Shown: positions 8,916 through 16,981, numbered from the stretch's first letter. The stretch is 64,000 bases of DNA from Mesorhizobium carmichaelinearum (GCF_900199455.1 NZ_FZQR01000017.1:50247-114246); one strand, 5' to 3'. Program-made: numbers and translations. The notes: generated from the sequence alone by a model not told the origin.

Positions 8916-9824
8916 ATGTCGATCAAGTTCGAAACGAACGTTTTCCCGCTGTTCGACCCCAAGGCCGTTGATGATGTGAAGGATCCATGCCCTGTGTTCG
9001 ATGGGCAGCTCTGGCACATGTTCGGATCAAGCGGCACAGTCACCAGCGAAACCTGGAGCATCCTGCACGCCACCGCGGCTGATCTCTTTGGACCGTGGAC
9101 GGAGCACGACGCAATTGTCCTGCCCGTGGGAGGATCAGGTGTGGCTGCACCTGGGGTGATTTATGATGGCGGCGTCTTTCACATGTTCATCCAGACAGAG
9201 TTCATGAAATCAGGCGGCCGCTGTGAGCACGTCGTTTCGGACGACGGGTTCCATTGGTTGGTTTTGAAGGCGGCGCTTGTGGCGCTGCCCGACACGGATG
9301 AAGATGGGATCTACGATCCGCACCCCGCGATCATCGGCGGCCAGCGGTACATCGCCTATTCGGGCATGCCAAAGTTCACGAGGGTGCCGCAGCCCGACAT
9401 TTATCTTGCACGCAGCCAATCGGACTCATGGTTTGGACCGTGGAAACGTGTGGGCAAGATTCTCGATCATGCCGATCTGCCTCACCACAATTCGCGCCAG
9501 CATCCGGACTATGAATGGGGGATCGAAGGGGCGCAGCTCGTTGAACTGCCGGACGGCCGCATCCTCTTGAATGCGACCTGTTTTCTTCCCGATGGTCCTC
9601 GCGGCAGCCGGCAGCGTGTCTTTTTCGCGGTTGCGGACCGGGTCGAAGGGCCATACCGAACCGTGGGCCCCGTGCTCGACCCGGACGGGCCGGGTGAAAA
9701 CGGCCATTCGACGGTGATGATCGAAGGCGGCCAATTGCTGCTTTTCTATCAGTCTCGCCGCGCAGCCACGAACCACCGCTGGCGTTATGGGGTGGCCAGC
9801 TGCGACTTGTCCAAAGTTGCGTAG
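8916..9824 (+). CDS. five-bladed beta-propeller glycosidase-like protein
   Basis: The 302-aa product repeats blades with the pattern of GH43/GH117/GH130-like propellers: DPCPVFDGQLWHMFGSS, APGVIYDGGVFHMFIQTE, DPHPAIIGGQRYIAYSG, GIEGAQLVELPDGRILL and GHSTVMIEGGQLLLFYQS. There is no signal peptide, so it acts in the cytoplasm or is exported by another route. The ATG at 8916 is favoured over the TTG at 8904 by the purine-rich GAGTGAAG just upstream. It stands divergent from the glf operon, which suggests a role in the same glycan. The substrate is unknown. Confidence 0.72.
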   Translation: MSIKFETNVFPLFDPKAVDDVKDPCPVFDGQLWHMFGSSGTVTSETWSILHATAADLFGPWTEHDAIVLPVGGSGVAAPGVIYDGGVFHMFIQTEFMKSGGRCEHVVSDDGFHWLVLKAALVALPDTDEDGIYDPHPAIIGGQRYIAYSGMPKFTRVPQPDIYLARSQSDSWFGPWKRVGKILDHADLPHHNSRQHPDYEWGIEGAQLVELPDGRILLNATCFLPDGPRGSRQRVFFAVADRVEGPYRTVGPVLDPDGPGENGHSTVMIEGGQLLLFYQSRRAATNHRWRYGVASCDLSKVA

Positions 9825-9835
9825 CAGCTCAGGTT

Positions 9836-10021
9836 TCAGTTGGCTGATTTCTTCTTTGCGGCCGCCGGGTTCTGACCCGTAGCAGCAGAGGTTTTTGCAT
9901 CCTTTGAGTGGGCGGCGATGGCAGGGCCTGCGCCGGTAGCCTTTCGCATGTCACCACTTTGCTGCTTGTCGGCCGGCTCTTTCCGGCCGAGGCCGGAGAA
10001 GTACTTCCCAAAAAAGCCCAT
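9836..10021 (-). CDS. small Ala/Lys-rich hypothetical protein
   Basis: A 61-aa protein starting MGFFGKYFSGLGRKEPADKQ and ending in a basic AAAKKKSAN tail. AAGGAATTAGAG upstream of the ATG at 10021 supports this start over the longer frame. I do not recognise it. It sits downstream of the DUF892 gene, separated by a strong hairpin. Confidence 0.45.
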   Translation of the reverse strand: MGFFGKYFSGLGRKEPADKQQSGDMRKATGAGPAIAAHSKDAKTSAATGQNPAAAKKKSAN

Positions 10022-10078
10022 AACTCTAATTCCTTGCGCATTCCCATTCAAGGGCGATTCATAATGTGTGGCGTCAGG

Positions 10079-10106
10079 CGAGCCCTGGTGTGACCACCAG
10101 GGCTCG
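10079..10106. terminator. 12-bp stem hairpin downstream of the DUF892 gene
   Basis: A perfect inverted repeat, CGAGCCCTGGTG and CACCAGGGCTCG, with a 4-base loop lies 16 bases beyond the DUF892 stop. There is no T-run, so it is a likely but not classical terminator. Confidence 0.6.
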
Positions 10107-10121
10107 AAAGCCAATAGCCGA

Positions 10122-10631
10122 CTATTCAGCCGCTTCCGCAGCCACGTTCACGGCCGATTCAGCCAGCTTGGTCAGAGCCACGTCGGTCTTCTTCTCTTCC
10201 GCAAGCGTCAGGTCCAGAAGCTGAGCCGCCTCGGTCAAACCAAGTTCCGACGCCCAGGTCCGCATGGTTCCGTAGCGTGAAATCTCGTAGTGCTCGACCG
10301 CCTGAGCGGCGGCCAGAAGGCCAGCGTCCAGGGCAGGGCTGTCTTTGTACTCCTCCATGATCTCGGCGCCCTCCTCGGTGATGCCCATGATGGCGGCACA
10401 GGTCTTGGCGGCCGGCTTTTTGCCGATGACCTCGAACACCTCTTCGAGGCGCGCGACATGCTCCTGCGTCTCCGTGTAATGCTTCTCGAAAGCGGCCTTC
10501 AGGTCCGGGCTGTGGGCTGCCTTTGCCATCTTCGGCAGTGTGGCGAGGATCTTCTTCTCGGCGAAGTAGATGTCTTTGAGGGTATCGTGGAACAGGTCGT
10601 CGAGACCCTTGGGTGTTTTGTTGGTGGCCAT
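10122..10631 (-). CDS. DUF892 ferritin-like protein (YciE/YciF family)
   Basis: The 169-aa protein has the family opening GLDDLFHDTLKDIYFAEKKI and the helical-bundle acidic residues in LKAAFEKHYTETQEHVARLE and AAQAVEHYEISRYGTM. Family members form ferritin-like four-helix bundles and are induced in stress, though their reaction is unsettled. AAGGAA ten bases upstream supports the start at 10631. A remnant of the same family's N-terminus occurs at 50826-50996. Confidence 0.92.
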   Translation of the reverse strand: MATNKTPKGLDDLFHDTLKDIYFAEKKILATLPKMAKAAHSPDLKAAFEKHYTETQEHVARLEEVFEVIGKKPAAKTCAAIMGITEEGAEIMEEYKDSPALDAGLLAAAQAVEHYEISRYGTMRTWASELGLTEAAQLLDLTLAEEKKTDVALTKLAESAVNVAAEAAE

Positions 10632-10725
10632 TCGTCTATTCCTTCTGTTTCAGTGTTATCGCCCCCGAATTGAAGGCATCGGTTGGACGTCACCCGGAGT
10701 GTCATCCCGGGCGAAGGTCTCTCGG

Positions 10726-11160
10726 TTACGCGTCGTGCAGTTGAACTTCGTCGTAGGAACAAGTCGCAACGATATCGCCGCTGGAGTTGCGAGCCCTGAC
10801 CGCCCAGCCAACCGGGGCGACGGCGTTGTCGAGCGCATCCCTCCACAGATCTTCGGCTGACTGCCGCACTTCCTGTTGAACGGCATGTAAGTCGGGAAGC
10901 GAGATGCCCGGCATGACCCGGACGACGCCCCTGTCCTGATATTCAAACGTGTAGAGCTCGGCGCTTTCCTCGGCTCTGCCGGTATCTTGCCGATCGAATG
11001 CGATGAGCTGGGCCATCATCTGCTTGGCAGTCTCGATCAGCTCTGCGTCTTCTTTTCCGTTGGCAGCAAGAGAAACACTGATTGCTTCGCCGCCTTCACC
11101 AACAAATTCGACCACGTCCACAACGGTGTTGCGATGGACCGTCGTTTCTATGAGTTGCAT
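10726..11160 (-). CDS. conserved hypothetical protein
   Basis: The 144-aa protein starts MQLIETTVHRNTVVDVVEFV behind an excellent GCAGGAGAATCC ribosome site. It has an acidic helical middle and a C-terminal segment WAVRARNSSGDIVATCSYDE that resembles the end of DUF6894-like small rhizobial proteins. No function is known to me. It precedes the DUF892 gene on the same strand by about 95 bases and may be co-transcribed. Confidence 0.6.
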   Translation of the reverse strand: MQLIETTVHRNTVVDVVEFVGEGGEAISVSLAANGKEDAELIETAKQMMAQLIAFDRQDTGRAEESAELYTFEYQDRGVVRVMPGISLPDLHAVQQEVRQSAEDLWRDALDNAVAPVGWAVRARNSSGDIVATCSYDEVQLHDA

Positions 11161-11503
11161 CCGGATTCTCCTGCATTGTAACGGACCAATCTCCCGCTCG
11201 ACGCGACGTTCCCGAGCAGAACAAAGAAACTCGTTTGGGGCACCCTGCTATGCCGCGATTAGTGGAGCCGTGAACGGGAGATGAGGTCTGCGGCCATTGA
11301 CTGCCGGGCGTCAGCGTCCGACCGTCTCTCACGTGCTTGATCGCTAGAGTGCAAACGACATGGGCGCCCTGCCGGCGAACGTCGTCGAGACGGTCCAGGA
11401 AGAAGGACAGGGTGTTAGCGGTGTTCGACCCATTCAATGAAATGTTGGGACGGAACAGCAGTTCTTCGTCCGCAAGGCCGGGCGGTGGGGCAGTCATGTC
11501 CAT
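11096..11503 (-). CDS. hypothetical ORF, probably frameshifted at its 3' end
   Basis: The first 55 codons (MDMTAPPPGLADEELLFRPN, then NTLSFFLDRLDDVRRQGAH) look like real coding sequence behind AAAGGATGCT. The rest is low in typical composition and overlaps the next gene by 65 bases. A frameshift or truncation near 11340 is likely. I do not recognise the product. Confidence 0.3.
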   Translation of the reverse strand: MDMTAPPPGLADEELLFRPNISLNGSNTANTLSFFLDRLDDVRRQGAHVVCTLAIKHVRDGRTLTPGSQWPQTSSPVHGSTNRGIAGCPKRVSLFCSGTSRRAGDWSVTMQENPDATHRNDGPSQHRCGRGRICW

Positions 11504-11635
11504 AGTAGCATCCTTTGCTGAAGCGGAGTCAGGTGGGGCGGCCTAAATCGTCAGCGCCGGCAAAAGTTCCTACAGATTCTTCGCCCTATGGACCTTTCCA
11601 CGACGTCGCGAGTTGATGCGGCAGCGGAGGGAACT

Positions 11636-12928
11636 ATGGACAAAACCAGTAAGAATCCGGCTGTAGGGCAGTCCAAACCACGGCTACTCGGCGTCTTGGG
11701 ACCCGGCCTTATCACAGGGGCCTCCGACGACGACCCGAGCGGCATAGCCACCTACTCTCAAGCGGGCGCCCAATTCGGTTTTGCGCTGACCTGGACCATG
11801 CTGTTCAGCTACCCGCTGATGTCCGTGGTCCAGGAGATCAGTGCCAGGATCGGGCGCACGACGGGGCGTGGCATCGCCGGCAATATGCTCAAATATTATC
11901 CGAACTGGCTCCTCCAATCCGTGGTGGTGCTGCTGCTGATTGCCAATACCATCAACATCGGCGCGGATCTCGGCGCCATGGGCGACGCGCTCAAATTGAT
12001 CATAGGGGGGCCGTCCCTGATCTATGTGGTGGCGTTTGGCGCCCTCTCGGTGATCCTCCAGGTGTTTTTGATGTACACGCGCTACGTGTCTGTACTGAAG
12101 TGGCTGACGCTGTCCCTGTTTGCGTATTTCGGCACGGTCTTGTTTGTTTCCGTTCCGTGGGCCGAAGTTGCGCGGGGAATGCTGATCCCAAAATTCACGG
12201 CTGATGCCAATTTCTGGACGTCGGTGGTCGCGATCCTCGGCACGACCATTAGCCCGTATCTGTTCTTCTGGCAGGCTTCGCAGGAAGTCGAGGACCAGAA
12301 GGCCAAGCCGGAGCGCACACCTCTCAAGCACGCACCGGAACAGACGGAGAGCGCCGTCCAGCGCATCCGCCTCGACACGTACGTGGGCATGGCGTTCTCC
12401 AACATTGTCGCCCTGGCGATCATGATTACAGCGGGCGCCACCCTGCATGCCCACGGTGTAACGGACATCCAATCGACGAGCCAGGCGGCGGAGGCCCTGA
12501 AGCCCGTCGCGGGCAACTTCGCCTTCGCCATCTTCGCGATTGGCGTCATCGGAACCGGATTGCTGGCGATTCCTGTGCTGGCGGGCTCGGCCGGCTACGC
12601 ATTGGGAGAGGCCCGTAAGTGGCCGGTTGGCCTCGATCGCAAGCCGCTCGAAGCCAAGGCCTTTTACGCCACCATTGCCGTGGCGACCGTTTTTGGCGCC
12701 TGCCTTAATTTGACGCCGATCAACCCGATCAAGGCCCTGTTCTGGAGTGCCGTCGTCAACGGCGTCGTTGCCGTCCCCGTCATGGCGGTGATGATGGCGA
12801 TGACCGCGAGGCCGGATATCATGGGCAAGGCCACGGTCCCCCTACCGTTGCGTGTTATCGGTTGGGTGGCGACGGTTGTGATGAGTGCCGCGGCAGCGGT
12901 CATGGTCGGACAAATTGCCTGGGGTTAG
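11636..12928 (+). CDS. Nramp-like divalent metal transporter with altered metal site
   Basis: The 430-aa integral membrane protein has the LeuT-fold layout of the Nramp/SLC11 family with about 11 membrane segments. The TM1 motif is DPSG (residues 33-36) instead of DPGN, and the TM6 site reads TTISPYLFF (203-211) where canonical members have a Met-Pro-His. This places it among Nramp-related proteins that lack the transition-metal methionine. Substrates in that group include magnesium and aluminium complexes in described cases, and the substrate here is open. GGAGGG six bases before ATG 11636 decides the start over ATG 11588. It heads an operon with two DUF6328 genes and DUF2252. Confidence 0.85.
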   Translation: MDKTSKNPAVGQSKPRLLGVLGPGLITGASDDDPSGIATYSQAGAQFGFALTWTMLFSYPLMSVVQEISARIGRTTGRGIAGNMLKYYPNWLLQSVVVLLLIANTINIGADLGAMGDALKLIIGGPSLIYVVAFGALSVILQVFLMYTRYVSVLKWLTLSLFAYFGTVLFVSVPWAEVARGMLIPKFTADANFWTSVVAILGTTISPYLFFWQASQEVEDQKAKPERTPLKHAPEQTESAVQRIRLDTYVGMAFSNIVALAIMITAGATLHAHGVTDIQSTSQAAEALKPVAGNFAFAIFAIGVIGTGLLAIPVLAGSAGYALGEARKWPVGLDRKPLEAKAFYATIAVATVFGACLNLTPINPIKALFWSAVVNGVVAVPVMAVMMAMTARPDIMGKATVPLPLRVIGWVATVVMSAAAAVMVGQIAWG

Positions 12929-12933
12929 GTACG

Positions 12934-13416
12934 GTGACGCCAGACAAGAGAACCAAGCTCGCGCTGGATGAATCGCGGACCCTGATGCTGGGCGCGCAAA
13001 TTCTTCTCGGCTTCCAGGTTCAAGGCCCCTTCCAGACAGCTTTTGCATTGCTGCCTTCCTTTGCCAAAGCGATGTACGTCATAGCCTTGGGCCTGATGGT
13101 CCTCGTGGTCGGCCTCGTGATCGCGCCGAGCGCCTATCATCGCATCGTCGAGCGCGGCGCGGCCGGTTCGCGCATCGATCGTGTCATTACGCGCGCCGCC
13201 GAGATCACCCTTGCGCCGTTTGCCGTGGCGATGGCGCTCGATCTCGGTATCGCCGGGCAGGTCATCGGAGGCGCCCCGGCTGCATTCGGTGCGGGACTTG
13301 CCGGCTTCGTCTTCGCGCTGACATTCTGGTTCGGCCCGGTGGTGTTTAGGACAGGTCAAAATGAGGCACAGCCATGCAGAACACTTCGACAGAGACCAAG
13401 ATCGAGTTTGCGATGA
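12934..13416 (+). CDS. DUF6328 family membrane protein
   Basis: From the GTG at 12934, five bases after the Nramp stop, the 160-aa product contains the family signature RTLMLGAQILLGFQVQGPFQ and the helix IAPSAYHRIVERG, with four predicted membrane helices. The family has no known function. The close spacing indicates one transcript with the transporter. The next gene is a second member of the same family and starts inside this one. Confidence 0.75.
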   Translation: MTPDKRTKLALDESRTLMLGAQILLGFQVQGPFQTAFALLPSFAKAMYVIALGLMVLVVGLVIAPSAYHRIVERGAAGSRIDRVITRAAEITLAPFAVAMALDLGIAGQVIGGAPAAFGAGLAGFVFALTFWFGPVVFRTGQNEAQPCRTLRQRPRSSLR

Positions 13417-13828
13417 TCGAAAGCCGTATCGTGTTGCCGGGAGCGCAAGCGTTGCTGGGCTTCCAGCTGGCGATCGTGGCACCCAGGGCTTCGCCGACAT
13501 GCTGACGTTTGAGAAGATCCTGCATGGTGTCGCATTGGCATGTGTGGCGTTCTCGACCGTCTTGCTGATGGCGCCCGCAGCTTACCACCGGATCGTTTAT
13601 GCGGGGGAAGCTGTGCCGGCTTTTTACGTCATCGCCAGTAGATTGGTTCTGGCCGCCACCGCGTTCCTGGCGGTGGGCTTGGCTGTCGAAATGCACGTGG
13701 TGGTGAGCAAGATCACCGGTATAGCCGCCGCCGGCGACGCGGCCGCAGTTGTCACGCTGATCATCCTCGTGGGCCTCTGGCATGTCTGGCCGCTCATGCA
13801 ACGACGCCGCCGGGAGCTACGGTCATGA
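13374..13828 (+). pseudogene. second DUF6328 family gene, frameshifted
   Basis: The ATG at 13374 opens MQNTSTETKIEFAMIESRIV then GAQALLGFQLAIV, the DUF6328 N-terminal pattern, but stops within 45 codons. The family's continuation (TQGFADML, LLMAPAAYHRIVYAGE) lies in another frame that runs to 13828. A single missing base near 13474 explains it. Its end overlaps the start of the DUF2252 gene as ATGA, so the operon order Nramp, DUF6328, DUF6328, DUF2252 is clear. Confidence 0.75.
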
Positions 13829-13967
13829 AGTTCGCAGATCGCCCAGGCTATCTGGTACGGGTGCACGCACGCAAAATGGCCGAGTCGCCGCACGCGTTCG
13901 TGCGCGGCAGTACAGCGCGGTTTTACGACTGGCTCAAAGAGCATGGGGAAAGTTTGCCCCAAGGACC
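13825..13967 (+). pseudogene. DUF2252 protein N-terminus, cut by IS6 element
   Basis: The opening (ARKMAESPHAFVRGSTARFY, then LKEHGESLPQGP) is the conserved N-terminus of DUF2252, a kinase-fold family of unknown activity. At residue 48 the reading frame enters the left terminal repeat of an IS6 element and continues in frame into its transposase. Sequence after the IS belongs to a different gene, so the rest of DUF2252 was lost. Confidence 0.75.
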
Positions 13968-14786
13968 GGTTCCGTCGCAAACTTTTCGGAACGGTGATTG
14001 CTGCATGACACCTTCTCCTTCTTTCCCGGAGTTGCTCATGTTCAAAGGCCGCCATTTTGATCGATCCGTGATCCTGCTGTGCGTACGGTGGTATCTGGCC
14101 TACAATCTGAGCCTGCGCGATCTGGAAGAGATGATGGCCGAACGCGGCCTGAACGTCGATCACTCCACCGTGCATCGCTGGGTCGTCCACTTCTCGCCTC
14201 GGCTGCTGGAGTGTTTCAACCGGCGCAAGCGTGCCGTCACCGGCAAGTGGCATATGGACGAGACCTACATCAAGGTTCGCGGCCAATGGATGTATCTCTA
14301 TCGCGCCATCGACAGCGTCGGCGACACGGTCGAGTTCTTCTTCAGCGAGAACCGTGACCTGCCGGCGGCAAAGCGCTTCTTCCGCAAGGCGTTGGAGCGC
14401 CACGGTCGACCAGATCGCATTGTTATCGACGGCAGCCAGACAAATCACGAGGCGCTCATTTCCTGCGATGCTGAAAACCGTTTGTGGCATCGATCCCGGC
14501 ACTCACGGAAACCAATCCGAATCCGCAAGAGCAAGTACCTCAACAATCAGATCGAGCAAGACCATCGGCGCATCAAACGCCGCATCCGCTCTATGCTCGG
14601 CTTCAAATCGATGGCAAGCGCCGATACCATCCTCTCCGGTATCGAGATGGTTCACATGCGCAAGCAACAGGCGAGGCTTGCCTACAATCCAAATCCCTCA
14701 ATCGCCGAGCAATTCGAAATCCTCACCCCCTGATCATCGGTGTGAAAGCGTCGCGCTGTGACCGAAGCACGATTTGCGACAGAACC
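13968..14786 (+). mobile_element. IS6-family insertion sequence, complete, without target duplication
   Basis: The 819-bp element is bounded by terminal repeats GGTTCCGTCGCAAA (13968-13981) and TTTGCGACAGAACC (14773-14786), inverted with one mismatch. The 8 bases on each side (CAAGGACC and CGCGGACA) differ, so this is not a simple insertion. An adjacent deletion by replicative transposition, which is known for this family, is likely. A second, diverged copy in opposite orientation begins at 63874. Confidence 0.85.
14005..14733 (+). CDS. IS6-family transposase
   Basis: The 242-aa DDE transposase has the N-terminal helix-turn-helix YNLSLRDLEEMMAERGLNVD and the catalytic triad visible as WHMDETYIKV, RIVIDGSQTN and YLNNQIEQDHR. 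Length and motifs match IS6/IS240-like enzymes. It appears intact, so it could still mobilise this copy and the relative at the window end. Confidence 0.9.
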   Translation: MTPSPSFPELLMFKGRHFDRSVILLCVRWYLAYNLSLRDLEEMMAERGLNVDHSTVHRWVVHFSPRLLECFNRRKRAVTGKWHMDETYIKVRGQWMYLYRAIDSVGDTVEFFFSENRDLPAAKRFFRKALERHGRPDRIVIDGSQTNHEALISCDAENRLWHRSRHSRKPIRIRKSKYLNNQIEQDHRRIKRRIRSMLGFKSMASADTILSGIEMVHMRKQQARLAYNPNPSIAEQFEILTP

Positions 14787-14787
14787 C

Positions 14788-14886
14788 GCGGACATAGTAA
14801 TCGGGATCATTGGCGCGTTCATCGGAGATTGGCTGTTGCCCCGCTTAGAAGGCGCCAGCAGGACGGCGGAATTACCGCACGGCTGA
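14788..14886 (+). pseudogene. GlsB/YeaQ/YmgE-family membrane protein remnant
   Basis: Immediately beyond the IS6 right end, the frame reads DIVIGIIGAFIGDWLLPRL, the second membrane helix of the transglycosylase-associated YeaQ/YmgE family, and then stops. The N-terminus is missing, consistent with an IS6-mediated deletion between this gene and DUF2252. The bases from 14887 to 15120 hold no recognised gene. Confidence 0.55.
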
Positions 14887-15121
14887 AGAAGCCAGGCGAA
14901 AAATCGCAGCTGAAGCCAGGTATCGATCTTCTGTCGGTCGCGACGAGCAAAATGGATCGAACTCACCCAATCAGCCTGAAAGCTTCCACCGGATCGAGTA
15001 CGGTTACTCCGAATTGGCAACCTGCCTCGTCGACCGCCGATTCTCTCCGGCCGCTGACCGACGCCGTCAAGCGGGAAGACATCAAATCCCCGTAGCCAGG
15101 CCTCCGCCCGTTCCTGACAGT

Positions 15122-15350
15122 GGCTTGGCCATAAGAGCGAAAGGCGGACTTGCCTGCCTCGCGTTCGACGCCCAGCAGGTCAAATTCGGCGATCGCATAA
15201 CTCTTGATCTTCAGCCAGTTTGTGACGATCGCTACGGTATTTGCTAACGCGGCGCTTCGAGACCATGCCCTCGTTATCGCCTTGGGGTCGCCCGGCAGGG
15301 GCCGGCTGAATTGGAAGTGGCTGTCCGCAAACGCAAAATCCCTCCGACTG
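15122..15350 (-). pseudogene. ATP-dependent DNA ligase (LigD-like) remnant
   Basis: Fragments in shifting minus-strand frames match the ligase core in order: FQFSRPLPGDPKAI, EGMVSKR (motif IV region), YRSDRH, NWLKIKSYAIAEFDLLGVER (motif V) and GKSAF then ALMAKPLSGT. At least three single-base shifts separate them, so the gene is dead. With the broken ku at 23-775 this suggests that a local NHEJ gene set has decayed. Confidence 0.65.
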
Positions 15351-15402
15351 GAGCACAGCCATGCCGATGTTCCTAGGAAGCATTTTCGGCCTAAGAAGGA
15401 AT

Positions 15403-15432
15403 GGCCCGCGCCTGTTGCACAGAGCGCGGGCC
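15403..15432. terminator. 9-bp GC hairpin
   Basis: GGCCCGCGC and GCGCGGGCC face each other over a 12-base loop. There is no T-run. It may be a terminator or a short palindromic repeat in an otherwise gene-poor stretch. Confidence 0.4.
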
Positions 15433-15646
15433 GACCAATGAGGGACGTTGGCCAGCGGCCTTTATCCGGGGAGATGCGCGCCGCTATTCAGCAAACAACA
15501 AGCGCCGCCAACGTTCCCGCCGTTCAATAAAACGTTTTGGCAGCAGACCCTCGCAGCCGGACACGCGAAGCCTTTGCGCTGAAATGGCTCCCAAACTGAA
15601 AACGGCCCCAAACCCGGATGAAAACCAGCCCCGCGAAGTACACAGA

Positions 15647-15691
15647 GAAAGCCCGCCGCTCGGAGGGGAGTTCGGGAGCGACGGGCCTTTC
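15647..15691. terminator. long imperfect hairpin
   Basis: GAAAGCCCGCCGCTC pairs imperfectly with GAGCGACGGGCCTTTC across about 14 bases, followed by TTG. It resembles a bidirectional terminator. Bases 15433-15646 contain no recognised gene. Confidence 0.45.
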
Positions 15692-15758
15692 TTGTGACGG
15701 ATGTGCTGTATCGAAGCCGCCGCGTGATAATAATGAATGGGCGCCGGTAAATGTCGGA

Positions 15759-16007
15759 TCAACAGTCGGATCTATCGTCCTTCGCCTTGGCGTATCCGTT
15801 TGGCATCGTATTGGCCAGCGAGTGGATGACGGCGCCTTTGCGCCCGCATCGATCGCATTTGAGGGATGCAGATATCCGCCTCTCGCCGACCATCTCATAG
15901 TCGGTCCCAAATCGCTCTATCAGCATGGCGGCCGCGCCACGCGGGGTTTCAATCACCACTCTGATCAGGCCATTCGTCCGCGTCGGCAGCTTTAGATAGT
16001 TGGGCAT
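15759..16007 (-). CDS. small hypothetical protein
   Basis: The 82-aa product starts MPNYLKLPTRTNGLIRVVIE behind AAAGG, and its C-terminal half has LKCDRCGRKGAVIHSLAN, a CxxC knuckle-like motif. The opening IRVVIETPRG resembles the first strand of small inorganic pyrophosphatases, but no active-site region follows. I cannot name a function. Confidence 0.45.
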   Translation of the reverse strand: MPNYLKLPTRTNGLIRVVIETPRGAAAMLIERFGTDYEMVGERRISASLKCDRCGRKGAVIHSLANTMPNGYAKAKDDRSDC

Positions 16008-16136
16008 CCGGAGACCTTTACGGCGAGTCCCGCTATATGGAACCTCAGGACGCGGAGAATGTTCCAAGGCAGTCCCCTCAAAGTGATTTCACAAACTCAA
16101 TGCCGTCGCGAGGCGCGGGTAGGCTTGGGAGAAATC

Positions 16137-16751
16137 CTATCTTTTCAACTTTGCCACAATTTCCGCGGTGTTCGCGGTCTCGATATGTTGCTCGTATCGA
16201 TTGCTGAAAAGATCGATCATCGCGTCGTGTGATTGGTCCGAAGTGCTGCACACCGCATCCTCCACGACAATCGTTCGATATCCGTAGTCCGCGGCGCCGA
16301 GAACGGTCGAAAGCACGCACATGTCCGTCTCGCCTCCCGTGACAAGGACGGTATCGCAACCTCGCGCTTCAAGCCGCGCGCGAAGGTCGGAACCGAGCCA
16401 GGGCGAATAGACAGGCTTGTCGACCACTTCGGCTGGCGGTATGAATTTCTGCAGATCCGGAGCGAGATTGACCAACTGGGGGCCCATTTGCTCGATGGTC
16501 ATCATGTCCCATCGACGGTAGTATCGCTTCCAGGTACCTACCCCGTCGCCTGCCCGGCGCGCCGGAATGAACCGCGTGAAGTACGTATTGTCAGCGCATG
16601 TTTCGCACAACTTTACTATGTTTGGCAGCACCCTCGGCATCCAGGAAAGTGCCCACGGCGTCTCTTCCAGATACATGCGTTGCATATCGACGCAAACGTG
16701 GACAGCTCGACGTCCGATTGGGTCGTCCCTGAGAGTCGAACGACAGGCCAT
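16137..16751 (-). CDS. isochorismatase-family cysteine hydrolase
   Basis: The 204-aa protein has the catalytic aspartate in HVCVDMQRMYLEETPW and the nucleophile cysteine in GGETDMCVLSTVLGAADYG, the pattern of the isochorismatase-like fold (nicotinamidases, N-carbamoyl hydrolases and relatives). AAGGG ten bases upstream supports ATG 16751 over the longer frame. The substrate is unknown. It lies next to a small basic gene on the same strand with about 45 bases between. Confidence 0.85.
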   Translation of the reverse strand: MACRSTLRDDPIGRRAVHVCVDMQRMYLEETPWALSWMPRVLPNIVKLCETCADNTYFTRFIPARRAGDGVGTWKRYYRRWDMMTIEQMGPQLVNLAPDLQKFIPPAEVVDKPVYSPWLGSDLRARLEARGCDTVLVTGGETDMCVLSTVLGAADYGYRTIVVEDAVCSTSDQSHDAMIDLFSNRYEQHIETANTAEIVAKLKR

Positions 16752-16795
16752 GACGCTAGCCCTTCTAACTCCTCCTTGAGCGGCGCTCCCCGCGA

Positions 16796-16981
16796 CTAGC
16801 CATGATCCTTCCGGCCGGAGCCGCCTTGCTTTTTGCCGCCGCCATCTTCCTTGTTGACGGTTGCCCATGCCCGGCGTTGGGCTTCCTTGTCCGATACACC
16901 GCGCTTCTCATATCCATCGGCAATATGGTCGGCCTTGCGCTCCTGCTTGTCGGTATATTTCGATTTTTCTCCTCGTGGCAT
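16796..16981 (-). CDS. small basic hypothetical protein (often annotated plasmid stabilization)
   Basis: The 61-aa protein starts MPRGEKSKYTDKQERKADHI behind GAGGAG and contains YEKRGVSDKEAQRRAWATVN, a pattern frequent in short rhizobial and pseudomonad proteins labelled plasmid stabilization. That label has little experimental basis. The Gly/Lys-rich tail suggests a nucleic-acid or surface association. Confidence 0.7.
   Translation of the reverse strand: MPRGEKSKYTDKQERKADHIADGYEKRGVSDKEAQRRAWATVNKEDGGGKKQGGSGRKDHG

Noticed and set aside
11684..12472. 262-codon minus-strand open frame
   Set aside because: Antisense to the Nramp-like transporter, with no ribosome site or family motif.
13624..14502. 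292-codon minus-strand open frame
   Set aside because: It spans the DUF6328, DUF2252 and IS6 genes in antisense and crosses an IS border, so it cannot be an ancestral gene.
15403..15691. Possible tRNA or tmRNA because of strong GC hairpins
   Set aside because: No cloverleaf, anticodon arm or CCA-type acceptor could be arranged. The hairpins fit terminators better.
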